64,000 nucleotides of DNA, taken from assembly GCF_003201565.1 (NCBI RefSeq), contig NZ_QJJP01000001.1, positions 1 to 64,000 of the forward strand, written 5' to 3'. Below, in pieces: positions 1 through 9,538 of the stretch. This stretch comes from Nitrosomonas sp. Nm84. Lineage in GTDB: Bacteria; Pseudomonadota; Gammaproteobacteria; Burkholderiales; Nitrosomonadaceae. Each line of letters begins with the position of its first letter. The first letter of the stretch is position 1. The position numbers and the translations under genes are program-made. The notes beneath the pieces are model-generated. The model made no database searches, was not told where the DNA came from, and worked only from the letters and a program-made list of their open reading frames with translations.

Positions 1-12
1 CTCCGACTAAAT

Positions 13-102
13 GTCGGATATTTAACAATCCTGGGTGGAAACTTTTCAACGCCGATTTACCCAAAATCCCGGTAAGTTTTGCACGCCGATTGACATGACG
101 TA
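13..102. mobile_element. Possible terminal fragment of an IS21-type element
   Basis: The segment opens with TGTCGG and closes with GATTGACA, so both ends carry TGTC/GACA. It holds two copies of CGCCGATT(T/G)AC (about 51-61 and 91-100). Repeated sub-terminal motifs containing ATCGGCG are typical of IS21-family ends, and the reverse complement resembles such ends as I remember them. No transposase is visible in the window. Assignment is tentative; it could also be a small non-autonomous element. Confidence 0.3.
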
Positions 103-330
103 TGTTGAAAGATGATATTCGATGAAATGACGTGTGTTTATTTGGATGGTTTGGATATTTTTTGTTAAACCTTACACAAAAGAGAGGCAAAATTTTTTGA
201 GTGCAAATTGATAGCAAACTTTGGGAGTAGAGGGAGATTACACTGAACGAGCTTTTATCTGATTAGTCTACTATACGGCTACTAATACTTGTTATCAGTT
301 TCTTTCTTTTATGTAACTCATTGTTTATTT
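103..330. other. Non-coding stretch before tRNA-Asn
   Basis: AT-rich sequence between the possible IS end and tRNA-Asn. I see no open frame with a ribosome binding site and no clear terminator or RNA. Confidence 0.4.
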
Positions 331-406
331 TGGCTCCCCGACCAGGGCTCGAACCTGGGACCTGCGGATTAACAGTCCGTCGCTCTACCGACTGAGCTAT
401 CAGGGA
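331..406 (-). tRNA. tRNA-Asn (anticodon GTT)
   Basis: Read on the minus strand, the 76-nt sequence folds as a full cloverleaf: acceptor TCCCTGA pairs with TCGGGGA, the D-arm contains AGCTCAGTCGGTAGAGC, the anticodon loop is CTGTTAA with GTT, and the T-arm contains GGTTCGAGCC. The 3' CCA is encoded. It reads asparagine codons AAC and AAU. It stands alone, on the same strand as the MutS-like gene. Confidence 0.97.
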
Positions 407-584
407 ATTGATGAGAGGTGCATGTTAACGTTTTGAAGCTTCTCGGTCAACTATCTGCGTAGAGAATTGTAGCGAACAAATGAATCATCCTGAATTTTAG
501 TACAAGATCTGTCTTGTTTTATATGAAGCTCAGGAGGGTATTCAAGGATTAACGGTTTGAGCTAGTACAGTACAACTGATCTGG

Positions 585-2216
585 TCACTGTTCATTTTGC
601 CTCCCCAGGTGTTCTTCAATATCCTTTTGACTAAATCCAATTGCACTGGCAACACGATCCGCATGACTGACTTTGGATATCCCTTCAATCAAACGATGCG
701 TTGGGCCTTGCGGCATGAATTCCACTTGCAGATACCGACCAATGCCATCACTTTGCAGTCGTTCGCATAATTCGTGGTTATGCGTTACCAGCAGTGTGCT
801 TGCACCCAGTTTATGAAAGCCTTTCAGGATATATTCCGAAATAGTCATTTTTTCTTCAAATGTTGTACCTTCAGATAATTCATCCAACACCACCAAGCTG
901 CGTTGCGTGGAATTAAAAAATATTTCGCGCGTGCGTTTGAGTTCGTGGCCGAAGCGCCCCATCGCGGCGCTGAGTTGGCCTGGATCGGGAACCTGATAAT
1001 AGATATGCTCTGCCGGCACCAATTGCCCGTGGGCAGCGGGAATATAGCAACCAATTTGTCCCAATAATTGGATCTGTACGATAGTTTTGCAGTAAGCCGT
1101 TTTACCACCGCTGTTCGGACCGGTAATGATCAGTACGCGGCCGGCTGGATCCAAGTGGATATCATTTGGCACATAATCCGGGATCACCTTGATCAATAGT
1201 GGATTCCTGGCTTGGCTGACGGTCAGCCGATGTTGTTTTTCATCAAGAATCTCCGGTAATGTCTTGTCACCAATACATGCTTTCCCATAGCGATAAAAAG
1301 ACAGCAATTCGTCAAGCATACCTAATGCCTCCACTGCCCTCGCCAATTCCGGGCTTTCGCGGAATTGCTTTCGTAACGGATAAATGATCGAATCGCGGTC
1401 TGAAACACCCATTGCCAGTAGGATAATCGGCAAAACCGGCGCGGTGAGCGCCAGAATGCCATAACCGATATGTGATGCACCGAATTGCGGCATCAACGTA
1501 TCAAAGAAGAGCAGGATGCCATACGATGCGGAAAAGAAAATCAGCGTCGGTATGATTTTAAGCAACGCAGGTCGGAAACGCGCATAGAGATCCAATGCTG
1601 ATTTCTCTTTTTTCGTTTTAAACTTGCTGCCGGAAGAATAAACCGGGCCTTGCATTAATGCATAAATACGCGACTGTCCGAAGTCACGGATGGCATCCAG
1701 CAGCGTACGCAAATAAGCGGATTGTGGGCGTGGTATTTTTTCGACGCCAGCAACCAAATCCACGGCAAACTGAGTACCATCCTTGTATTGCCGGTAGCCA
1801 TAACCGCCAAATTCAAGCTTATCTGAACGAGTACTCGGTTCATCGGTAGCCAGGCCGCCTGAAAATTCGCCATACAAAAGATACTTCAATGACCTTTCTC
1901 CCGAAACCGCTTTACTCACAAAATGACCCAGCACGCTATATAATTCCGGATTCGATTCAATTTCGCGCAAAGCAATCTGTTTCTGCTGTAACGTTTGCGC
2001 ATCCTGAACAGGACGGGAGATGGATCGATACAGCGTCAGATATCCTGTTTCTGTTTGGGTACTATCGATCGCGCTAAGTAGCGTCGCCGCTTCTATCGCC
2101 TCAAAAGTTTTCGGATCCAGTGCGTCATGATTCGCATCGGTTGGGCGAATATCATCGATAGTCGCGGGTTGATCGGAGTCGGATAAGATGAATTTCTTGC
2201 GCCAAATATCAATCAT
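585..2216 (-). CDS. Membrane-anchored MutS-family ATPase
   Basis: The 543-residue product carries only the C-terminal ATPase half of MutS. The Walker A GPNSGGKT lies near residue 365, a Walker B LVVLDEL near 447, followed by an SEGTTFEEK stretch and a THNHEL switch segment. The mismatch-recognition domain of true MutS is absent. Two hydrophobic segments (about 217-240 and 252-272) come before the ATPase and suggest a membrane anchor. Related short MutS-like proteins are annotated as MutS-related or DNA mismatch repair protein, but canonical mismatch repair is unlikely. The gene is monocistronic and divergent from the efflux operon. Its substrate is unknown; the family assignment is firm. Confidence 0.85.
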   Translation of the reverse strand: MIDIWRKKFILSDSDQPATIDDIRPTDANHDALDPKTFEAIEAATLLSAIDSTQTETGYLTLYRSISRPVQDAQTLQQKQIALREIESNPELYSVLGHFVSKAVSGERSLKYLLYGEFSGGLATDEPSTRSDKLEFGGYGYRQYKDGTQFAVDLVAGVEKIPRPQSAYLRTLLDAIRDFGQSRIYALMQGPVYSSGSKFKTKKEKSALDLYARFRPALLKIIPTLIFFSASYGILLFFDTLMPQFGASHIGYGILALTAPVLPIILLAMGVSDRDSIIYPLRKQFRESPELARAVEALGMLDELLSFYRYGKACIGDKTLPEILDEKQHRLTVSQARNPLLIKVIPDYVPNDIHLDPAGRVLIITGPNSGGKTAYCKTIVQIQLLGQIGCYIPAAHGQLVPAEHIYYQVPDPGQLSAAMGRFGHELKRTREIFFNSTQRSLVVLDELSEGTTFEEKMTISEYILKGFHKLGASTLLVTHNHELCERLQSDGIGRYLQVEFMPQGPTHRLIEGISKVSHADRVASAIGFSQKDIEEHLGRQNEQ

Positions 2217-2346
2217 AGGGATAGTTTGTTAAAGGTATTTTTTGTTTTGTGCGTTGCCAACAAGCAGTGCTCATTGAATGTGTAAAATACGCATATTTGA
2301 AATGAAACACAATGTCATTTTATTACATACGAGCGCTTAGTTTCAG

Positions 2347-3495
2347 ATGATATCCATCAAAAAACCGCTACGACTAATCGGCTTGATTGCTACGATGAGC
2401 GCAATTGCGCTTGCCGGTTGGTATTACACTCGCCCCAAGCCATTGCAAGTGGATTTAGCCACGATCGCTGCAGGCAATGTGGAAGCAACGATTGTCAACA
2501 CGCGCGCCGGTACGATTAAATCCTGCCAAAGATCCAACCTCGCTCCCATTTCCGGCGGAAAAATCGCCAAAATATGGATAAAAGAAGGCGATCATGTGCA
2601 AAAAGATCAGGTTTTGTTGGAACTTTGGAATCAAGATTTACAAGCACAACGTGAATTGGCGCAACGACAACTGACCATGGCACAGGAACGACGCCGTGAA
2701 ACCTGCATTCTGGCTGAGAATGCCCGGCGCGAATCCGTTCGCACACAACAACTGGTGACGCAAGGCTTTGTTAGTTCACAGCGCGCAGATGATATCAACG
2801 CCAACGCACGTTCCCGACAAGCCAGTTGTGAAGCGGCCATCTCCGATATCAAGCGCGCTGAAGCACAAATTCGCGTGTCTCAAGCCGGAATTGATCGCAC
2901 CGTGATCACTGCACCTTTTTCAGGTGTCATTGGCAAAATCACCGGTGAGTTGGGCGAATTCACTACGCCCTCGCCTCCCGGCATCCCTACGCCACCCACG
3001 ATAGATCTGATTGATGATCGTTGCTTGTATGCCACAGCACCGATGGATGAAGTCGATGCGCCTAAAATCAAGGTTGGACAAGAAGCTCGTATCACGCTGG
3101 ATGCCATACCAGGAAAAGTTTTCTCCGGAAAAATCCGGCGCATTGCACCATACGTGACCGAAATCGAAAAACAGGCACGCACTGTGGATATCGAAGTGGA
3201 TTTCCAGCAAGTACCCGTGGATGCTTTGTTGGTGGGCTACAGCGCGGATGTTGAAGTTGTGCTGGATCGCAAAATCGACGTATTACGTATTCCCACGCAA
3301 GCGATACGGCAAAACAACATGGTATGGATGGTAGACGACAACAGCCGGTTAGCGGAACGGCAACTGGAAGTCGGCCTCAGCAACTGGAGTTTTACTGAAA
3401 TTCGCAGCGGCTTGAAAGCAGGCGATCATGTATTGATTTCATTCGATCACGACAACATCAAGGCTGGTGCTGCCGTACAGTCAAAAACCCAATGA
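2347..3495 (+). CDS. HlyD/MacA-type periplasmic adaptor of an ABC exporter
   Basis: A 382-residue membrane-fusion protein with one N-terminal membrane anchor (about 9-26) and no lipobox. The order is first half of the biotinyl-lipoyl-like domain with GGKIAKIWIKEGDHV (near 70), a coiled-coil hairpin rich in Gln, Arg and Ala (about 95-175), second lipoyl half with TAPFSGVIG (near 190), then beta-barrel and membrane-proximal domains. It should link the inner-membrane MacB-like complex encoded immediately downstream to an outer-membrane channel, which is not in the window. It overlaps the ATPase gene by 4 bp, so the two are translationally coupled. The substrate is unknown; macrolides, lipids or peptides are typical for the family. 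Confidence 0.9.
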   Translation: MISIKKPLRLIGLIATMSAIALAGWYYTRPKPLQVDLATIAAGNVEATIVNTRAGTIKSCQRSNLAPISGGKIAKIWIKEGDHVQKDQVLLELWNQDLQAQRELAQRQLTMAQERRRETCILAENARRESVRTQQLVTQGFVSSQRADDINANARSRQASCEAAISDIKRAEAQIRVSQAGIDRTVITAPFSGVIGKITGELGEFTTPSPPGIPTPPTIDLIDDRCLYATAPMDEVDAPKIKVGQEARITLDAIPGKVFSGKIRRIAPYVTEIEKQARTVDIEVDFQQVPVDALLVGYSADVEVVLDRKIDVLRIPTQAIRQNNMVWMVDDNSRLAERQLEVGLSNWSFTEIRSGLKAGDHVLISFDHDNIKAGAAVQSKTQ

Positions 3496-4175
3496 TTCGT
3501 CTGACAGCCATTACCCGCACATTTTACATGGGTGACCAGACGGTTTATGCGTTGAACAATATTAACCTGCATATCGCTTCGGGTGAATATGTTTCGATCA
3601 TGGGACCTTCCGGTTCAGGAAAATCCACACTACTGAATATTATCGGCTTACTGGACAAACCTGACAGCGGCAATTATGAATTGGATAACAAGCTGATTAC
3701 CGATTTGTCGGAAACAGAACAAGCACAGATCCGCCGAGAAAAAATCGGCTTTGTTTTTCAATCGTTTCATCTCGTTCCACGCCTGACCGCTGCAGAAAAT
3801 ATCGAACTACCGTTAATTTTAAGCGGTATGCCGCCCGCGCAGCGGCAACTGCGTGTCAATGATGCCTTGCAAGCATTTGAACTGACACCGCGCGCACATC
3901 ACCGCCCTTCTGAACTTTCCGGCGGACAACGCCAGCGCGTGGCAATTGCGCGCGCAACCATCATGCGGCCCAGCGTTATCCTGGCGGATGAACCGACCGG
4001 CAATTTGGATCATCAGATCGGCGCTGAAGTGATGCTACTGCTGGAAAACCTGCACCATGGCGGTACCACGCTGATCATCGTCACGCATGACCGCGAATTG
4101 GGCGCACGCGCACACCGACAGATCGCCATGCGCGACGGCAAGATTTTAACGGATCAAACTGATGACGCTCACTGA
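3492..4175 (+). CDS. MacB/LolD-type ABC transporter ATP-binding subunit
   Basis: A 227-residue stand-alone nucleotide-binding protein. Walker [10 protein letters not shown] is near residue 39, the Q-loop lies in [14 protein letters not shown], the signature LSGGQRQR is near 142, Walker B VILADEP near 163 with TGNLDH after it, and the H-loop is VTHD. The TGNLD sequence is typical of the MacB/LolD/FtsE group that works with FtsX-fold permeases. It overlaps the adaptor gene by 4 bp and the next permease gene by 14 bp. In classic MacB the ATPase is fused to the permease; here it is separate and is probably shared by two permeases. Confidence 0.93.
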   Translation: MIRLTAITRTFYMGDQTVYALNNINLHIASGEYVSIMGPSGSGKSTLLNIIGLLDKPDSGNYELDNKLITDLSETEQAQIRREKIGFVFQSFHLVPRLTAAENIELPLILSGMPPAQRQLRVNDALQAFELTPRAHHRPSELSGGQRQRVAIARATIMRPSVILADEPTGNLDHQIGAEVMLLLENLHHGGTTLIIVTHDRELGARAHRQIAMRDGKILTDQTDDAH

Positions 4176-5364
4176 CACACTGCACACTTCGTTGAAATCC
4201 GTGATGAGCTATCGCGTCCGCTCACTGCTGATCATACTGGCAATGGCGCTGGGTGTGGCTGCGGTGGTCGTGCTGACGGCTTTGGGTGACGGCGCTAGAA
4301 ATTATGTCGTCAACCAATTTTCTTCCATCGGCACTAATTTACTCGTCGTTTTGCCAGGACGCGCGGAAACTTCCGGCGCATTTTTGGGCGCGGTATTAGG
4401 CCAGACACCGCGCGATTTGACGTTAAAAGATGCACAATTGCTGGGTCGGTTACCGCAAGTCCGTCGCTATGCGCCACTCAATGTCGGCGCTGCGGAATTA
4501 TCTGCCGCCAATCGCCTGCGCGAAGTCACCGTGCTGGGTAGTACCGCTCATTTGATACCCATTCGACATATGAAGCTGGCGCAAGGAAGCTTTCTGGCAC
4601 ACGGCACCGAACGTAGCGCCCAAATCGTTTTGGGTGTAAAGATAGCCAATGAATTCTTCCCTCGCAGTCAAGCCGTTGGTCAACGGGTTCGATTGGGTGA
4701 TAGTCGCTTTCTGGTATCCGGCGTTTTAGCATCCCAAGGCGAATCGATGGGCTACAATACCGATGAAATCGTCATCATTCCCATTGATTACGCACAGGCG
4801 ATGTTCAATACCACGTCGTTATTCCGTATCCTGGTAGAAGCCAAAAGCCACAGTGAAATTGAATCCGCCAAGCAAGCCATTTTAGCCAGCTTGCGGCAAA
4901 GTCATGACGGCGAAGATGACGCTACCGTCATTACGCAGGATGCCATTCTCAACACTTTTGACCGGATTCTGCATGCACTGACGTTGGCTGTTGCCGGAAT
5001 TGCAGCAATCAGCCTGCTTGTCGCCGGGATTTTGATCATGAATGTGATGCTGGTTGCAGTAAACCAACGTACCGAGGAGATCGGCTTGCTGAAAGCCATC
5101 GGCGCCACGTCCACTGACATCCACCGCTTATTTTTTGCTGAAGCCGTATGGTTGACATTGGTCGGTGCCATACTAGGATTTTTATTAGGAGAATTCGGTA
5201 GTTTGTTGCTGCGTCTGACATACCCGCAACTTCCCGCCTGGGCGCCCGCCTGGGCTGCGATCGCAGGCATCAGTGTCGCACTCGTGACCGGCATTCTGGC
5301 AAGCATACTCCCTGCAAGTCAGGCGGCGCGATTGGATGCCGTGCAAGCGCTAAGCAAGAAATGA
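4162..5364 (+). CDS. FtsX/MacB-type ABC permease (first copy)
   Basis: A 400-residue permease with the MacB architecture: a membrane helix near 20-42, a large periplasmic MacB-PCD domain (about 45-240), and three C-terminal helices forming the FtsX domain (about 275-395) with the coupling segment NQRTEEIGLLKAIGAT near 310. It should act in the inner membrane as one half of a mechanotransmission-type transporter energised by the preceding ATPase. It shares layout and many residues with the next gene, which points to an old tandem duplication and a likely heterodimer. It overlaps the downstream permease by 4 bp (ATGA). Confidence 0.9.
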   Translation: MTLTDTLHTSLKSVMSYRVRSLLIILAMALGVAAVVVLTALGDGARNYVVNQFSSIGTNLLVVLPGRAETSGAFLGAVLGQTPRDLTLKDAQLLGRLPQVRRYAPLNVGAAELSAANRLREVTVLGSTAHLIPIRHMKLAQGSFLAHGTERSAQIVLGVKIANEFFPRSQAVGQRVRLGDSRFLVSGVLASQGESMGYNTDEIVIIPIDYAQAMFNTTSLFRILVEAKSHSEIESAKQAILASLRQSHDGEDDATVITQDAILNTFDRILHALTLAVAGIAAISLLVAGILIMNVMLVAVNQRTEEIGLLKAIGATSTDIHRLFFAEAVWLTLVGAILGFLLGEFGSLLLRLTYPQLPAWAPAWAAIAGISVALVTGILASILPASQAARLDAVQALSKK

Positions 5365-6560
5365 ACCTGACCGATACCTTCCGATTTGCTTTTCGTTCGC
5401 TGACAGCGCATCGTTTGCGCACCCTATTATCGGCATCGGGAATTGCTGTGGGAATTGCGGCGGTTATTCTCCTGACCGCGATTGGTGACGGTGTGCAGCG
5501 TTTTGTGTTATCGGAATTCACGCAATTCGGCACCAATATCGTCAATATCAACCCTGGAAAAATCCATACCCATGGCGGTTCATTGGGTGCCATCGGTAGT
5601 GCGCGATTGCTGACGATAGAAGATGCCATGGCACTCAAACAAAGTCGCTATGCGCAATACACCAATGCCAATGTAGTCGGCAATGCAGAAATCCGCGCGC
5701 AAGGCCGCAGTCGGCGCGTAACTGCTTACGGACAAGGACCGGATTTCGCCAAAGCATTCAACATGCAAGTCGAGATCGGGCAATTTCTGCCACATGATGA
5801 TCCGCGTAATCCGCGTGCGTATGTGGTGCTGGGTGCAAAAGTGCGCACCGAATTATTTGGTGCTATCAATCCGCTGGGGGCGTTGCTGCAAATAGGCGGA
5901 TCGCGCTTCCGGGTCATCGGTGTGATGGCATCCAAGGGTCAAGTACTCGGTTTTGATCTGGACGACACGGTTTTTATGCCTACAACTCGTGCATTGGAGG
6001 TATTCAACCGGCAAGGCGTGATGGAAATCAATTTTTCCTATTTCTCCGATGCACCGATACAAGCGGTAGTCGACGATATTCAGCGCATCCTCGTGGCACG
6101 GCATGGGCGCGTGGATTTTACCATCACACCGCAAAAACAAATGCTCAGTACCTTATCCACGGTATTGAATGTATTAAAGTTTGCGGTCGCCGCATTAGGA
6201 GGTATTTCCTTGCTGGTCGGTGCAGTTGGCATGGTGACGCTAATGCATATCGCGGTTTCGGAGCGGGTATCAGAAATCGGCCTGCTTACCGCATTAGGTG
6301 CGACGCGCGCGCGTATTCGCATCATATTTTTATTGGAATCCACTGCGCTCTCCACGGTTGGTGGCCTGATAGGATTAATTGTCGGTGCAAGTATTGCAGG
6401 TCTGCTCAAACTGCTGATTAGCGGCTTGCCTGTCAATATTCCATGGGATTATGTACTGGGTGCTTTATGTGTATCGATTCTGATTGGTCTTGCAGCCGGT
6501 GTGATACCGGCTATGCGCGCTGCAAACTTAAACTCGGTTGATGCATTGCGCACAGAATAA
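5361..6560 (+). CDS. FtsX/MacB-type ABC permease (second copy)
   Basis: A 399-residue paralogue of the preceding permease, with helix 1 near residues 20-42, a periplasmic MacB-PCD domain and a C-terminal FtsX domain. The coupling segment SERVSEIGLLTALGAT (near 307) matches the other copy. This is the last gene of the four-gene exporter operon, which has no intergenic gaps. The run ends 44 bp before the stop of the convergent GGDEF/EAL gene, and no clear terminator hairpin is visible between them. Two different permeases with one ATPase suggest a heterodimeric exporter, an inference from gene content. Confidence 0.9.
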   Translation: MNLTDTFRFAFRSLTAHRLRTLLSASGIAVGIAAVILLTAIGDGVQRFVLSEFTQFGTNIVNINPGKIHTHGGSLGAIGSARLLTIEDAMALKQSRYAQYTNANVVGNAEIRAQGRSRRVTAYGQGPDFAKAFNMQVEIGQFLPHDDPRNPRAYVVLGAKVRTELFGAINPLGALLQIGGSRFRVIGVMASKGQVLGFDLDDTVFMPTTRALEVFNRQGVMEINFSYFSDAPIQAVVDDIQRILVARHGRVDFTITPQKQMLSTLSTVLNVLKFAVAALGGISLLVGAVGMVTLMHIAVSERVSEIGLLTALGATRARIRIIFLLESTALSTVGGLIGLIVGASIAGLLKLLISGLPVNIPWDYVLGALCVSILIGLAAGVIPAMRAANLNSVDALRTE

Positions 6561-6604
6561 CAATGTATTGCGTTTTGTTGTGTAGTCCATCCATCATTTC
6601 CAGA

Positions 6605-9502
6605 TCAATCGTCAGCGCTATTTTGTGCTGCTAGAAATTCACGTGCCGGCGATGGCTTTCCGATGTAATACCCCTGTGCGTAATCAATATCCAGTTTTTC
6701 AATCAATGAGAATATTTCAGCATTTTCAACAAATTCTGCCGTGATTCTCTTACCAAAACCTCTGGCGACGCTGCATAGCGCATTGACTAGAATCAGATCA
6801 TCACTGCTTTCAGATAAATTGCGTATGAATGAGCCGTCGATTTTTACAACATCAACCGGTAATTCTCTTAAGTAATAAAACGACGAGAAACCGACACCGA
6901 AATCATCCAGCACAAAACCGCAACCCAATTCCTTAATCTCTCTCATCAGCCCGCGCGCACCAGGCAAATCTTCTAGTGCTGCGGTTTCGGTTATCTCAAA
7001 CATTAAATTTTCCGGATTGATTCGGTGCTGCGCCAGTTGTTGTTTGAGGATCGGCAATAATTCAGGATCATTGAAAGCATGTGCGGATAAATTGATGGAG
7101 AAATTAGCCAAGTGTCCTGCTTGATAAATCTTGGCGGCCTGTGCAATCGATTTGCGCAACACCATATGATCAATAGCGTGAATTAACCCGGTATGCTCCG
7201 CAGCGGGGATAAAATCGGCAGGTGAACGAATTGTGCCATCGGTGTCCTGCATTCGCAGCAGTACTTCGTAGTGTGAAACTTGCTTCGATTTGACTGTCAT
7301 GATGGGTTGCAAGTACAGCATGAAATTATCATGCAAATGCGAGTATTCGATCTTTTCTTTCCAGTAAACCAATGTGTGAATACGTTCACGGCTACGATCA
7401 TTATCCGAGAATAAATACCAAGCATTGCGCCCCATTGCTTTTGCCTGATACATGGCAAGATCAGCAGCAGCCAGCAAATCATGGATATTAGCACCATGCT
7501 CGGGAAACAAGGCAATACCAATGCTGGCGGAGATTTTATGGGTGCGATTATTAATGGTTAATTGCGCCTGATCCAATTGATTCAGCACTTTTTTGGCGAC
7601 TTCGATCGCGCCATCGGCATTGATTTCCGGCAAGATGATGGCAAATTCGTCACCCCCTAAACGGCCGGTAATATCATCGGTGCGAATGGTTTGCGCCAGC
7701 ATGCCCGCAACGATTTTAAGCAGTGTATCGCCGGCTTGATGTCCGCTGGTGTCATTCACATATTTGAAGCGATCCAAATCAAAGAATAACAAAGCACCCG
7801 GATGTCGATACCGCTCCGCCCGGCTTAGCACCTGCTCCAGCTCTTCGCTGAAACGCCGCCGATTAAACATGTTAGTCAGCGGATCATGATCCGCCAACCA
7901 GGCTAAGTGACCTTCAACTCGTTTGTATTCAGTAACATCTAAACCGACTGATAAAATGGATGGATCTTCTTCAGAATTCCGACTCAGGTGCGAATGCAGC
8001 CAGGCAACATGACGCGTTGCGCCATCTTTACAGTGTGTAATCGCTTCATGACGAAGCTGCATTTTCTGTCCTGCATGAACTTCTTTAAAACGCGCCAGCG
8101 AATCTTGCGATTCGAATTCAGGAATCAATACATTTAGAAAGGGTTTACCCAATAACTCCCTTTCTGTGTAACGCGTTAGCATTTCTCCATACGCATTGAG
8201 TGAAATGATCTTACCTTCTGAATTTTGTGTCAAAACGATTGCCTGCGCCGTATCCAGCAGATTTTTCACAAAATCCCTTTCCTTGCTCAGCTCATCCCGC
8301 TGCTCGATAAGCATTTTAGTGCGGGTGGAAACCTTTAGCTCTAATTTTTCCAACTGCACAGACAGCGTAACCGCAGCCTCGGATAGCGTATCAATTTCAT
8401 CACTAAACCGTTGCGCCCGATCAGTTGAAGCCAGCGATAAGCGGAAATTTTCAAACTGCCCATTCGCAAGCAACGGAAGTGCAAATGCAACATTTTTTAA
8501 GCGCGACAGCAAGCGGGTAAAAATCAGGAATAATAAAATTTCAGAGATAATCAGGCCAAGCAAACCAATTAACGCAATTTTCCAAATCGACGCATGAATA
8601 TTATTCACCGTAGCCGTAACATCTGTGATGACAACCAAATTCGCATTATCAGGCTCGATTGAATCTAAAGGAAATAACTTTACCTGCTGATATAAGTCAT
8701 GCCAGTTAACCTGGATACTTTCATTCAGCACATCGATATCAGGGTATAGCTGCGAAACTGTTTTGAGAATTTGAGAATTCCGTTCCCGGTCAGTCAGTGC
8801 GGAGATTTGAAAATCCCATTGCAACGCATCGGTATCATCTTGAAGTAACAGATTACCCCGTTTCTTGATCAACAAGCCGATATCAGCACCAAATATCCGC
8901 TTGAAGGCTAAAAGTACATCCGCTAATGAAATACCCAATACCACTACGCCGACTTTCTTTCCTTCCACCAATAACGGTGCAACGATAAATTGTATACAAC
9001 TATCTCTACACAGTAAGGGATTGATTGGTTGTTCTGAGCGATTAACATCACTGACCCAACTCAGCAATAAATTTTCATCATCGATATTCGATTCTAAATT
9101 GCCCCAGCCCGCATTCAGCTGATTGGATGAATTATAAAAATGTGCGAATTCAACACCATTATGAAATTGTAATAATGCCCAGTGTTGATCAAAAATCTTA
9201 CTAATACTCTCACCATCGCTCGTTCGCAACGCATTCTTCATACCGTCCAGAAATGGCACTATCTCGGCGAGACGATATAAACTTTGTGAGGTATTTTTAA
9301 TTAAATTATCGATTTCTCTTGAGTAACGCCTGTTATCAGTATCCTGTTGATTATCAAAATTGGCCATTAAACTTAAATAGCTCACAAAGCAAAACAGCGT
9401 GACAACGGCAAGCAATATCAGGCTGCTGCTCAGTGAAATCTTCCACCTTAAGCTCCGGAATTTTGTCTCTTTGCGATCATGAGTCAAGTGAATTTTTTCC
9501 AA
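6605..9502 (-). CDS. Membrane sensor with PAS, GGDEF and EAL domains
   Basis: A 965-residue c-di-GMP enzyme. Membrane helices near 22-45 and 305-325 bracket a periplasmic sensor region of about 260 residues. A HAMP-like linker, a coiled coil and a PAS domain (about 410-520) follow. The GGDEF domain (about 535-695) has an intact LGGDEF active site near 618. The EAL domain (about 715-955) carries EVLLR in place of EALLR, while the ITETAA, DDFGVG and VKIDGSF motifs remain. Both synthesis and breakdown of c-di-GMP are possible. It is the last gene of an operon after a barrel protein and a small binding protein, so the signal may come from the envelope. Confidence 0.92.
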   Translation of the reverse strand: MEKIHLTHDRKETKFRSLRWKISLSSSLILLAVVTLFCFVSYLSLMANFDNQQDTDNRRYSREIDNLIKNTSQSLYRLAEIVPFLDGMKNALRTSDGESISKIFDQHWALLQFHNGVEFAHFYNSSNQLNAGWGNLESNIDDENLLLSWVSDVNRSEQPINPLLCRDSCIQFIVAPLLVEGKKVGVVVLGISLADVLLAFKRIFGADIGLLIKKRGNLLLQDDTDALQWDFQISALTDRERNSQILKTVSQLYPDIDVLNESIQVNWHDLYQQVKLFPLDSIEPDNANLVVITDVTATVNNIHASIWKIALIGLLGLIISEILLFLIFTRLLSRLKNVAFALPLLANGQFENFRLSLASTDRAQRFSDEIDTLSEAAVTLSVQLEKLELKVSTRTKMLIEQRDELSKERDFVKNLLDTAQAIVLTQNSEGKIISLNAYGEMLTRYTERELLGKPFLNVLIPEFESQDSLARFKEVHAGQKMQLRHEAITHCKDGATRHVAWLHSHLSRNSEEDPSILSVGLDVTEYKRVEGHLAWLADHDPLTNMFNRRRFSEELEQVLSRAERYRHPGALLFFDLDRFKYVNDTSGHQAGDTLLKIVAGMLAQTIRTDDITGRLGGDEFAIILPEINADGAIEVAKKVLNQLDQAQLTINNRTHKISASIGIALFPEHGANIHDLLAAADLAMYQAKAMGRNAWYLFSDNDRSRERIHTLVYWKEKIEYSHLHDNFMLYLQPIMTVKSKQVSHYEVLLRMQDTDGTIRSPADFIPAAEHTGLIHAIDHMVLRKSIAQAAKIYQAGHLANFSINLSAHAFNDPELLPILKQQLAQHRINPENLMFEITETAALEDLPGARGLMREIKELGCGFVLDDFGVGFSSFYYLRELPVDVVKIDGSFIRNLSESSDDLILVNALCSVARGFGKRITAEFVENAEIFSLIEKLDIDYAQGYYIGKPSPAREFLAAQNSADD

Positions 9503-9538
9503 TTTATAACTCGGAATTTTTGTTCATTAAAACCTTGC

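Noticed and set aside
503-520. CAAGA-TCTG-TCTTG hairpin followed by TTTT, downstream of the MutS-like gene
   Set aside because: The T-run is on the plus strand, while the gene ends on the minus strand; the 5-bp stem is too weak for a call.
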